A stretch of DNA of 64,000 bases from Nostoc sp. FACHB-280 (GTDB taxonomy: Bacteria > Cyanobacteriota > Cyanobacteriia > Cyanobacteriales > Nostocaceae): positions 19,406-83,405 of the forward strand of contig NZ_JACJSD010000031.1 in the NCBI RefSeq assembly GCF_014697615.1, written 5' to 3'. Position numbers and translations under genes: made by a program. The notes below the pieces were generated by a model, which worked only from the letters and a program-made list of their open reading frames with translations, searched no databases and had not been told where the DNA came from. Shown here in pieces: positions 56,598 to 64,000 of this stretch (its first letter is position 1; each line of letters starts with the position of its first letter).

Positions 56598-56854
56598 TGA
56601 ATATGCAGATTAGCGATCGCACTTTAGCAATTAGAAGTTCTACACTCAGTACTTTAATTGCTGAATTAGGTACAGAATGTAGTAAAGTTCAAGCTTTAAT
56701 CAATCAACTCCAGTTACCCAGTTTAACTACTAATCAGCAAGCTGAAATATTGGGAGAATTACTAGCTGCTACAGTTCATTTGCATACCCACTGCGATGCA
56801 GATTTTCAGTCTCTGATTGCTGAAGAGATGGAAACTTTGCCCGATGAGGAATGA
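56597..56854 (+). CDS. small helical protein, unknown
   Basis: An 85-residue acidic protein: MNMQISDRTLAIRSSTLST at the start, then helices with AELGTECSKVQALINQLQLP, a LLAATVHLHTHCDADFQSLI segment and acidic end METLPDEE. Starts inside the stop of the preceding gene (TAATG). The three genes (M50 protease plus two small proteins) may form one functional unit. Confidence 0.6.
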   Translation: MNMQISDRTLAIRSSTLSTLIAELGTECSKVQALINQLQLPSLTTNQQAEILGELLAATVHLHTHCDADFQSLIAEEMETLPDEE

Positions 56855-57074
56855 TTTTTTAGAGCGATCGCATTATGTATGAAAATTAGTGAGTTCACTG
56901 CTGGTAAGTTCGGTTAATCTGGCTACTAGTTTTGTACGTAAGTAATCAAAATCAGCTACCATAAGGTATGAGATTTTTTGTTGTTTTTTGTATATAACAA
57001 CATAGCCTTCTACTTCTAATTCATGCTTTTAGAATTAATAAAATAATTATAATTTCAGTTATCAGAGGGTACAA

Positions 57075-58790
57075 GTGTTTATGGGGGACAGTACAAATAT
57101 ATTTTGTCCTGGAGTGAATCGAAGAGAAGCAGCAAATATTATTCATAAATTCTTAAACAATCAAGACTATAAAGTATTAGCTATCAAAGGAAAATGGGGT
57201 ATTGGAAAAACCCATCTAGTACGAAGTTGTTTAGATGAACATCGAAATAACTATTATTTGTATGCTTCTGTTTTTGGGATTTCTTCAATTGAACACTTGA
57301 AAGCAAGAATAGTTGCTAATTACCAGAAAAATATCAAACCTAAACCAATTAAAAATATTTCTGAATTTATCAACCGTAACTCTGGAAGATTAGAAAAAAC
57401 TCCAAAACTCGACTTTGGATTATCAGGTTCATTACTTGCTATGGGTGGTGATTTATTGCTTGAGATATTTTTTAATTTAAACGTAAACGAGAATTCAATT
57501 ATATGTATTGACGATCTTGAAAGAAAATCTCAGATTCCACTAGATGAAATACTTGGCTTTGTTGAATATCTAGTTCAGGAATTAAAATGTAAAATAATTT
57601 TAATTTATAATGATGATAATCTAGATAAAAAATCCAAAAAAAGCTTACTGACTTACAGAGAAAAAGTAATTGATAGAGAATTTACGCTTGCTCCAACAGT
57701 AGAAGAAAACTTAGATTTTATCTTTAAAGATCATCCTGACAAAGAGGTAATAAAATCAGTATTTATAAATACTCGTACAAACAACATTCGCGTTCTTCGT
57801 AAAACTAGATGGTTGATTGATGAACTTAGTTCTTTAATAAAAGATTGGCAGCCTAGTTTACGTAGTCAAGTTATAAGAAATACTATTATCATTAATTTAT
57901 TAACAATAGATAAGGAGTTTTGTAAAGATTTTTCCATTACTATAGACAGCGTAGTATCTTTAACAGACTCTTCAAGATATAAAAATAATGATAATTTTGA
58001 AGAACAAATTCAACTTATACAAAAATTATCTTATCTAGGATATAATTCTCTAGAAATTGATGAGATTATAATTCATTCAGTTGAAAGCTCACTGTCTCAT
58101 CATGATGAAATAGAGTTTATTAAAAGAGGAAAGATTCTTAATGATAGAGAGGAAAAAAACCAAGTTATTGAAAGATTGCATAATCTTGGCAAGCCATATT
58201 ATAATTCATTTGGAAATTCCGAAGAAGAAATTATTGAGGAAATTATAAATTTTCTTGAAGAAAATCATCTATGTTTAAGTATTTCCGAATTTGAACAAGT
58301 TGAACAATTTGCTTCAATTATAGAACTTGATATTAGTAAATATGAAAGAGATTTATTAGAACATAAACTAAAAAATAATGACCCTCACTATTTTAATGAT
58401 TTAAATTTTAGAGCCAAATTGCGTAAATATCCTGAATTAGAGGCATATCTAGAAGAACAAAAGCATCAATATCTGCAAACTTTAGATATCACCACAGCAA
58501 TAAAAAATATAATCAGTAATGATTCCCGTTCAATATCACCTTGGGAGAAGGAACATATTGACTTTATCAACAACTGTACTGTTGAGGAATATACTCAATG
58601 GCTTGAAAAAGGCGATGCTGATTTATATCTTATGGTTAAAAAGTTTTTGAAGTTCAGTTTACCTGCATCCCAAACATTAGAGCAAGCTATTCGCTTATTA
58701 GCGAAAAAGAGTAAATTAAATAAAATTAGAGCTAAGTTTCTTTACAATATAGATATAGATAATTTGCCTAATAATAGTGATAAAAGCTGA
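57075..58790 (+). CDS. KAP-type P-loop NTPase
   Basis: A 571-residue protein starting GTG 57075 or ATG 57081; AGAGGG lies 5 nt before the GTG. The P-loop is LAIKGKWGIGKTHLVRSC (Walker A, 39-46) and Walker B SIICIDDLER (D146, D147). This pair and spacing fit the KAP family of phage- and conflict-related ATPases, which often carry membrane segments within the ATPase; here a hydrophobic stretch lies at about 118-136. The C-terminal ~350 residues are helical, acidic and not recognised. It is strikingly AT-rich and free of HIP1 sites compared with neighbours, suggesting recent acquisition. Confidence 0.72.
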   Translation: MFMGDSTNIFCPGVNRREAANIIHKFLNNQDYKVLAIKGKWGIGKTHLVRSCLDEHRNNYYLYASVFGISSIEHLKARIVANYQKNIKPKPIKNISEFINRNSGRLEKTPKLDFGLSGSLLAMGGDLLLEIFFNLNVNENSIICIDDLERKSQIPLDEILGFVEYLVQELKCKIILIYNDDNLDKKSKKSLLTYREKVIDREFTLAPTVEENLDFIFKDHPDKEVIKSVFINTRTNNIRVLRKTRWLIDELSSLIKDWQPSLRSQVIRNTIIINLLTIDKEFCKDFSITIDSVVSLTDSSRYKNNDNFEEQIQLIQKLSYLGYNSLEIDEIIIHSVESSLSHHDEIEFIKRGKILNDREEKNQVIERLHNLGKPYYNSFGNSEEEIIEEIINFLEENHLCLSISEFEQVEQFASIIELDISKYERDLLEHKLKNNDPHYFNDLNFRAKLRKYPELEAYLEEQKHQYLQTLDITTAIKNIISNDSRSISPWEKEHIDFINNCTVEEYTQWLEKGDADLYLMVKKFLKFSLPASQTLEQAIRLLAKKSKLNKIRAKFLYNIDIDNLPNNSDKS

Positions 58791-58828
58791 ATATTAAAAA
58801 TTACTGTTCCAAAAACAAGGAGCAAATA

Positions 58829-59338
58829 ATGTTTGTATCCAAACTATATACAGATAAATGGACAGGGAACAGAAATGAAGAAACTTTTATTGAAAATCCT
58901 AATTGGCAACAAATAAAAACAACTATTTGTGAGTTAGATGGTAAAAGTAAAACTTTAGTTAGTTTAGAAGCTGATGTTCAAAGTTATATGATGATTGGTG
59001 GAGGTAATGAAGGTCAATATATTGTTACTGCTACTTTAGATAATGAGATTTTTTATTCTCTTTTGCATCCAGTTAATTATGAAATAACCAACTCAGATAC
59101 TTCTGATCAAAAAATTAATTTATCTATTTTTTATCAAGCATTGATAAATGCAAAAAACAAACATACAAATTCTACGAATGAGCAAAAATTAGTTGTAGGT
59201 GGACAAGCAGGTAATTATTCTGAGAAAATTTGTGTTAATTTACCCCAATGTTTAATAGCTGCAATTACATTTGCTGAATCAGGGGAACTTGAATCCTTGT
59301 TTAATTGGCAAGAAGATGAATCTTTAGTATTGGTATAA
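58829..59338 (+). CDS. Imm1-family-like immunity protein
   Basis: A 169-residue soluble acidic protein. An ideal AAGGAG lies 6 nt before the ATG. Motifs: NWQQIKTTICELDGKSKTLVSLEA, YMMIGGGNEGQYIVTA, KLVVGGQAGNYSEK and a final CLIAAITFAESGELESLFNW. The ordering LDGK, IGGG-GQY, GGQ-G-Y, AA-xF---G-L recalls the Imm1 family of polymorphic-toxin immunity proteins. It lies 38 nt after the NTPase gene, same strand. No CDI/RHS toxin is visible, so it is either an orphan or the partner of the NTPase. Confidence 0.6.
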   Translation: MFVSKLYTDKWTGNRNEETFIENPNWQQIKTTICELDGKSKTLVSLEADVQSYMMIGGGNEGQYIVTATLDNEIFYSLLHPVNYEITNSDTSDQKINLSIFYQALINAKNKHTNSTNEQKLVVGGQAGNYSEKICVNLPQCLIAAITFAESGELESLFNWQEDESLVLV

Positions 59339-59390
59339 AAATGGGTAAACATCCCGCCTATTAAAAAATTAACTGTTGTGAAACAAGAAA

Positions 59391-59417
59391 TTGGAGTGAT
59401 AAATATTACCACTCCAA
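59391..59417. terminator. convergent hairpin, Imm1-like gene and EF-G-like gene
   Basis: TTGGAGTG and CACTCCAA form an 8-bp stem with an 11-nt AT-rich loop. It is between convergent stops (59338, 59452). Minus-strand RNA continues UUUCUUG, a weak U tract, so it may terminate the EF-G-like transcript. Confidence 0.5.
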
Positions 59418-59451
59418 GATTCTGAATAGAGAAGACATTTTTTACTTAATA

Positions 59452-61500
59452 TTATTTGCCGTTGCCGTTACCATTACCATTACTGTTACCAGCAAGCACA
59501 CGTTCGGCAAGTTTTTCTGGTACTTCTTGGAGGTGGTCATATTCCCAGTGGAAGGAACCAACGCCTAAAGTGAGCGATCGCAACTCGACAATAAAGTTCT
59601 GCATTTCTGCTTGCGGCAAATAGGCAGAAATATTATCCCAGCCTTGCCAATCTTGTCTACCTTCGTAACCGAGAATTTGTCCCCGTCTACCACTCAGCAG
59701 TTGCAGTACTTTGGCTGTAAATTCGCTCGGTGTGGTTACTAGTACTCGCAAAATTGGTTCTAGTAAGGTGGGTTGTGCTTGGGGTATCCCTGTTTGCATC
59801 GCTAAACGCGCAGCTTGTTTAAAGGCTTGTTCAGAACTATCAACGTTGTGATAAGAACCGTTAGTTAGCGTTACAGCCACATCCACAACGGGGAAGCCTA
59901 AAGGCCCATGCGCGAGAAATTCCCGCACACCGACTTCTACACCCGGAATATACTGTCTGGGAACTACACCACCGACGATGGTTTCTTTAAAGTTAAAGCC
60001 TTCACCCCGTGGTAAGGGTTTGATATCGAGGAAGACATCACCAAATTGTCCATGTCCACCGCTTTGATGTTTATAACGCCCATGTACGGAGGTTACAGGT
60101 TTACGAATTGTTTCTTTATAAGGTACTTGCGGCAGATGGGTAGACATGGGCAAGTTATATTTGCGGCGCAGTCTATCTAAGGCGACTTGCAAATGAATTT
60201 CACCTTGTCCCCAGAGAATCACTTCGTGGGTGTCGCCATGTTGTTCCCAAGCCAGGGAAGGATCTTCTTCTAATAGTTTAGCGATCGCACTGCTGAGTTT
60301 AACTTCATCGTTGCGTTTTTCGGGTGTGATAGCTAACGCATACACAGGTTCTAACTCTTCGGCTTTCGAGATTGTGGTTTTTAGCGTTTCTGTGGAGAGC
60401 ATATCACCTGTTTTTACACCTTCCATCCGGCTTAAAGCAATAATTTCGCCAGCCACAGCTTCATTCACAGATTGCTGTTGTTGTCCCATCAAGCGATAAA
60501 GTCCACCCGCACGCACACCGTTGAGGACAATCCCATCGGTTAATTTACCTCGCCAAATTCGCACTAGGGAAAGTTTACCGCCTTGGGGAGTGTAGTAAGT
60601 TTTTAATACCTGTGCCAAAGGTGCTTTGCTGCTGATTTGTTTTAAACGACGTTCGGCGGTACTGTCTGGTTCTGGTGCTTCCCGTAGCAGTGCTTCTAAT
60701 AAAGGTCTTACGCCATAATCTTGTTCTGCAACCCCAAAGAAGACAGGAACTACTAAATCTGCGCCTAGTTCCATTTTTAAATCGTTGAGAATTTCTTCTT
60801 GGGGTGGTTCAATATCTTCTAATAATTCTTCCAGTAAGTGGTCATCAAAATTTGCTAAAGCTTCGAGCATTTCGGCTCGTGCTGCATGTTCTTCGGCTTT
60901 GAGATGTTCGGGGAAAGGTATTTGATCGGCTGGTGCGCCAGGATGATATTGATAAGCTTGTTCGCTCACCATATCAATAAAGCCTGTTAATTGTTCCCCT
61001 TGCATAATGGGGTATTGGTGCGCCACTAATGGACGGCTAGAAACGGCTTTTAAGGCGTGTAATGTTTCGAGAACATGAATATTTGCCCGATCCATTTTGT
61101 TGACAAAGACAATATGGGGAATTTCCCAATCGTCTAAGAATTTAAATAGAGGAGCAAGAGTATGGACGCGATCGCGTATGGGTTCGCAAACTACAATTGC
61201 TGCATCAACTCCCATCAAAGCATTGTAAGTTTCTTGGGCAAATTCTACGCTTCCCGGACAATCTATAAAGGTAAACCGAGTTCCGTTATAGTTGGTGCTG
61301 GCGGCGCTAACTTCTACAGTCATTTGGCGATCGCGCGATTCTGCTGCACTATCTCCAACTGTGTTACCATCCTTAACGCTGCCTTTGCGAGAAATCGCAC
61401 CAGTCACAAACAATAAACTTTCAAGTAAGGTAGTTTTTCCACTTAAATAAGGGCCGACAATTGCAACGTTCCGCGAACCCGTGTTGACTTTTTCGCTCAT
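59452..61500 (-). CDS. elongation factor G-like GTPase lacking the catalytic His
   Basis: A 682-residue translational GTPase. ATG 61500 is preceded by GGGAGGTTGT, an excellent ribosome-binding site; an upstream CTG/ATG extension is rejected. G1 is VGPYLSGKTTLLES, and G3 is DCPGSVEF (80-87), where the usual DTPGHVDF has His; here Ser84. G4 is FVNKMD. Domains II-V follow (DKPMVRI, IGGVVPRQYIPGVEVGVREF, C-terminal domain IV-V). The tail is GNSNGNGNGNGK, a low-complexity repeat. It is a second EF-G-like protein, not the fusA of the rps12-rps7 operon. Role unknown; may resemble EF-G2/EF4-like ribosome rescue factors. Confidence 0.85.
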   Translation of the reverse strand: MSEKVNTGSRNVAIVGPYLSGKTTLLESLLFVTGAISRKGSVKDGNTVGDSAAESRDRQMTVEVSAASTNYNGTRFTFIDCPGSVEFAQETYNALMGVDAAIVVCEPIRDRVHTLAPLFKFLDDWEIPHIVFVNKMDRANIHVLETLHALKAVSSRPLVAHQYPIMQGEQLTGFIDMVSEQAYQYHPGAPADQIPFPEHLKAEEHAARAEMLEALANFDDHLLEELLEDIEPPQEEILNDLKMELGADLVVPVFFGVAEQDYGVRPLLEALLREAPEPDSTAERRLKQISSKAPLAQVLKTYYTPQGGKLSLVRIWRGKLTDGIVLNGVRAGGLYRLMGQQQQSVNEAVAGEIIALSRMEGVKTGDMLSTETLKTTISKAEELEPVYALAITPEKRNDEVKLSSAIAKLLEEDPSLAWEQHGDTHEVILWGQGEIHLQVALDRLRRKYNLPMSTHLPQVPYKETIRKPVTSVHGRYKHQSGGHGQFGDVFLDIKPLPRGEGFNFKETIVGGVVPRQYIPGVEVGVREFLAHGPLGFPVVDVAVTLTNGSYHNVDSSEQAFKQAARLAMQTGIPQAQPTLLEPILRVLVTTPSEFTAKVLQLLSGRRGQILGYEGRQDWQGWDNISAYLPQAEMQNFIVELRSLTLGVGSFHWEYDHLQEVPEKLAERVLAGNSNGNGNGNGK

Positions 61501-61773
61501 ACAACCTCCCTTGCGGTAAGTTATTCTTACCTGCACTACCTGTATGTATTTTTCAGGGATAAATATTCTTCCTTTTAACAGAGAATCATCCCTGCTTTAA
61601 TTTGTAATTATCCTCCTTTTAATCAGATGCTAAAAAAATTGTAGTCAGTCGTAAGATTTAGCTTAAGAAATATTAAGCAAATCAAACTTTAATGGAAAAC
61701 CTAAAATATTTGTTAAAACTAACAGCAAGACCAAATTTTTTATTAGCTTAATCTCAATTAAAATTAGTGAAAA

Positions 61774-62700
61774 ATGGGCTGGTTATTCTATAAATATCCC
61801 ATAATAGGGTTAATAAATCTCACATTCTTGGGTGGTAGTATTTTTTGGCTAACTCCCACAGCTTTGCCTGCGGAGCCTGCTGTATTACTGGCACAATCAT
61901 TTAATCAAGCGGCTGTAGACTGGTTAAATCAAGGCTTACAGTTAATTCAAGCAGGAAGAGTGCAAGAGGCGATCGCATCCTTTCAAAAAGCAATTCAGCT
62001 AGAACCAAGATTAGCCGCAGCCCATTACAATCTAGGGTTAGCATACAGGCAAAGCGGACAATTAAAGCCAGCCGCCGACGCATTTTATCAAGCCACCCAA
62101 GCCGATCCCCAGTTTGCCCTAGCTTTTGCCAATTTAGGCGGAGCCTTGTTAGAAGGTAATAATGTTCAACAGGCAAACGATTATTTACAAAGAGCGATAG
62201 AATTAAATCCCAAGCTGGGTTTTGCCCACTATAACTTAGGCTTAGTGAGACAACAGCAACAAAATTGGGAACAAGCGATCGCATCCTTTAAAAAAGCCGC
62301 AGAATATAGTAAAAATGCGCCAGAGCCTCACTATCATCTCGGTATCTGTTATTTGCAACAAGGTAAACTTGATCAAGCCAAAAGCGCCTTTCGCCAAGCT
62401 ATTAAAATCAATCCTAAATATGCAGAAGCTCACTATAATTTAGGGACAATTTGGTTTAATCAAAATAAATTAAACGAAGCATTAGCAGCCTTTAGAAAAT
62501 CTGCCGAATCTAACTCTAATTATCCCAATGCTTATTATGGTGCAGGGTTAGTATTTATGCAGCAAAAAAAATATGCCGAAGCTGCACAAGTGCTGCAATA
62601 TGCGAGAGATTTATATAAAGCTCAAGGAAATGTTCAGTGGGTACAAAATTCGGAAAAACTGTTGCAACAAGTACAAAATTTAAATTACCAACCACGCTGA
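61774..62700 (+). CDS. TPR-repeat exported protein
   Basis: A 308-residue protein with an N-terminal hydrophobic signal or anchor (GWLFYKYPIIGLINLTFLGGSIFWL, cleavage possible near ALPAEPA or LLAQS). It then has about seven tetratricopeptide repeats of 34 residues (AIASFQKAIQLEPRLAAAHYNLGLAYRQSGQL and on), which give a right-handed superhelix for protein binding in the periplasm or on the membrane. It is a single gene following the EF-G-like gene in the opposite orientation. The partner is unknown. Confidence 0.85.
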   Translation: MGWLFYKYPIIGLINLTFLGGSIFWLTPTALPAEPAVLLAQSFNQAAVDWLNQGLQLIQAGRVQEAIASFQKAIQLEPRLAAAHYNLGLAYRQSGQLKPAADAFYQATQADPQFALAFANLGGALLEGNNVQQANDYLQRAIELNPKLGFAHYNLGLVRQQQQNWEQAIASFKKAAEYSKNAPEPHYHLGICYLQQGKLDQAKSAFRQAIKINPKYAEAHYNLGTIWFNQNKLNEALAAFRKSAESNSNYPNAYYGAGLVFMQQKKYAEAAQVLQYARDLYKAQGNVQWVQNSEKLLQQVQNLNYQPR

Positions 62701-62786
62701 GGCGCGAATCTTAATATTAAGTCACAATAAGAGAAATGGATAGACTAGCTGGTGTGGGGTGAAATTTACCTCATAGGAACATACCA

Positions 62787-63335
62787 ATGCAAAAACGCTT
62801 CAAAAGTCGCTTTTTATTTTGCGATCGCTGGCTTGATCGACATTTAATTGCTCGGAATATGGAAGCTTTTCAAGACTTACTTGTGATTGTCTTGTGCTTA
62901 AGCTTATTTGCAGTCATGATTATGCAGATATGGAGCATAATTATTGCCATCACTCACACATTAGACTATAAACAAGTAACTGCCAAAATTCTCTTTGTCT
63001 TAATATTAGTCGAGTTATTTCGACTATTAATGATTTACTTGCAAGAACACAGCATTTCTGTGGGTGTAGCAGTGGAAGTCACAATTGTCTCAGTTCTGCG
63101 AGAAGTAGTAGTTCACGGAGCCTTAGAAATTTCTTGGATTCAAACAGCAGCCATTTGTGGCTTGTTATTTATTTTAGGCAGTTTACTACTAGTTTGTGCC
63201 AAAACACCACACATGGACTGTATAAGTGCTAACACCAAATTCTGTCCTATTGTCTATCAAGGGGGTAAAGAAAAACAACCCGAACAAGAATTTCGCTATT
63301 CACATCAGTGTGAGAAACATCAACCACTGACATAA
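62787..63335 (+). CDS. PsiE-family phosphate-starvation-inducible membrane protein
   Basis: A 182-residue protein with four membrane helices: FQDLLVIVLCLSLFAVMIMQIWSIII, then AKILFVLILVELFRLLMIYLQEHSISVGVAVEVTIVSVLREVVVHGAL, and CGLLFILGSLLLVCAK (each given in part). The central ELFRLLMIYLQEHSISVGVAVEV block is typical of PsiE. Function is unknown beyond phosphate-stress induction in other bacteria. AGGA precedes the ATG. A terminator follows. Confidence 0.8.
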   Translation: MQKRFKSRFLFCDRWLDRHLIARNMEAFQDLLVIVLCLSLFAVMIMQIWSIIIAITHTLDYKQVTAKILFVLILVELFRLLMIYLQEHSISVGVAVEVTIVSVLREVVVHGALEISWIQTAAICGLLFILGSLLLVCAKTPHMDCISANTKFCPIVYQGGKEKQPEQEFRYSHQCEKHQPLT

Positions 63336-63385
63336 ATTATCCAAGAGGTAATAACTCTGTGGTTATAAAAATCCAACTTTTATTC

Positions 63386-63417
63386 AAGGCTGCGTCAGCA
63401 GCCTTTGTGCTTTTTTC
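63386..63417 (+). terminator. terminator after the PsiE gene
   Basis: AAGGCTGC and GCAGCCTT (8 bp, loop GTCA) followed by TGTGC and a six-T run. It lies 50 nt after the PsiE stop. Confidence 0.85.
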
Positions 63418-63491
63418 TACGCTTTTAGAGAGATGAACCGAGCTTTTAAGGTAAGTAGAAATGAAATAGAAACTTAAATGAGGTCAATAAT

Positions 63492-63734
63492 ATGACTACT
63501 ACAGGTAACGGACAATCTCAACAACCCATTAGCAACCTAGAATACGATTTTGTTACCGTACTACATAATAAAGCTGAAGCAGTCAAAGCTTATGATCAAT
63601 ACATCCAAGATGCACAACAAGCAAACTCTCAGCCTTGTGTAGAATTATTCCAAAAACTGCGCCAGTCTGATATAGAACACGCACAAGAAATTCGTCAACA
63701 TCTACAACAAGTTTTGCAACACGGCAAAATGTAA
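63492..63734 (+). CDS. small helical protein, conserved hypothetical
   Basis: An 80-residue protein (GAGG 8 nt before the ATG) starting MTTTGNGQSQQPISNLEYDF, then a helical pair DQYIQDAQQANSQPCVELFQKLRQ and a C-terminal HAQEIRQHLQQVLQHGKM. Its helical pattern with repeated acidic/His residues (LEYDF, DIEHAQEIRQH) resembles small ferritin-like or bacterioferritin-like helical hairpins seen in cyanobacteria, but I would not assert it. Confidence 0.55.
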   Translation: MTTTGNGQSQQPISNLEYDFVTVLHNKAEAVKAYDQYIQDAQQANSQPCVELFQKLRQSDIEHAQEIRQHLQQVLQHGKM

Positions 63735-63907
63735 TTGTTCCTAACCTAGCAACGACCAATGACACAGGAAGCCAACACTTACGGCAAAGTAGTAAGTGTT
63801 GGTGATTCAAGAGACTTGTAAGTTGTCATTAAACATAGTGAGATTCATTTGTTTATATTTACTTAGTAATGCTGCAGAAGTGTTGAATGTTAAGAAAAAA
63901 CCGATAA

Positions 63908-63941
63908 AAATCGCCCAAAGTTTGGTAAAATTTGGGCGATA
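63908..63941. terminator. hairpin near the window end
   Basis: ATCGCCCAAA and TTTGGGCGAT form a 10-bp stem with an AT-rich 13-14-nt loop. It could terminate transcripts from either side; the right side continues AAACATAAAT without a T run. Confidence 0.5.
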
Positions 63942-64000
63942 AACATAAATATATCTGTTTGATAGTGATTATAAATACATTTCCCAAAGTTGTCAAAGAT

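Overview
The window looks like chromosome of a filamentous, probably heterocyst-forming cyanobacterium (Nostocales: Nostoc, Calothrix or Tolypothrix-like). The evidence is the many HIP1 octamers (GCGATCGC), moderately AT-rich DNA, families largely confined to cyanobacteria (DUF2808, DUF3386, a GAF-LuxR regulator, a GH57 branching enzyme, pentapeptide proteins), and intergenic spaces full of short dispersed palindromes, heptamer-like repeats and MITE-like inserts. I found no rRNA, tRNA, CRISPR array or complete insertion sequence.

Layout. 0-2.3 kb: a minus-strand run of a Uma2 nuclease, a PD-(D/E)XK protein and a cysteine desulfurase cut by the window edge. 2.9-10 kb: serA, prmA, a CbiG C-domain protein, a TspO-like protein and mutS. 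10-15.4 kb: an exported Cys-rich protein preceded by a structured non-coding stretch, an O-antigen-ligase-like protein overlapping a YaaW protein, a FAD oxidoreductase and a ComFB-like protein. 15.6-18.7 kb: a membrane GrpE-like/Hsp70-like pair. 19-24.4 kb: topA, an Eis-like acetyltransferase, a zinc-ribbon protein and aroF. 25-32.7 kb: a zinc-ribbon membrane protein, a DnaJ-pentapeptide fusion, a histidine kinase, an SDR protein, the GH57 enzyme and a DUF2808 protein. 33-39 kb: hemW, a PIN/TRAM protein, then an AT-rich island of small unknown genes including a toxin-like pair and a VapBC-like pair. 39-50 kb: groEL-groES with a perfect CIRCE, a response regulator, DUF3386, GAF-LuxR, a second PD-(D/E)XK protein, dcd, a degenerate CobO, an adenylate kinase and rph. 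50-64 kb: a secreted TPR-CHAT protein, pgl, a zinc-ribbon/FHA protein, an M50 protease operon, a KAP-type NTPase with an Imm1-like gene, an EF-G paralogue, a TPR lipo- or periplasmic protein, PsiE and a small helical protein.

The most striking finding is upstream of aroF (DAHP synthase, first step of aromatic amino-acid synthesis). The leader, on the minus strand, holds two consecutive attenuators. Each consists of a short ORF very rich in Phe/Tyr/Trp codons, an antiterminator arm that overlaps the end of that ORF, and an intrinsic terminator. Both have the geometry of ribosome-mediated attenuation, so the leader reads as a double sensor of charged aromatic tRNAs.

Several other loci look like conflict or quality-control modules: the membrane-bound Hsp70/GrpE-like pair split by a MITE, the KAP NTPase with an immunity-like protein but no visible toxin, and a possible ADP-ribosyltransferase-type toxin with a partner gene. 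Two housekeeping paralogues have lost a hallmark residue or loop: an EF-G with Ser in place of the catalytic His, and a CobO with no Walker A. All functions are inferred from motifs read by eye; no database search was run.
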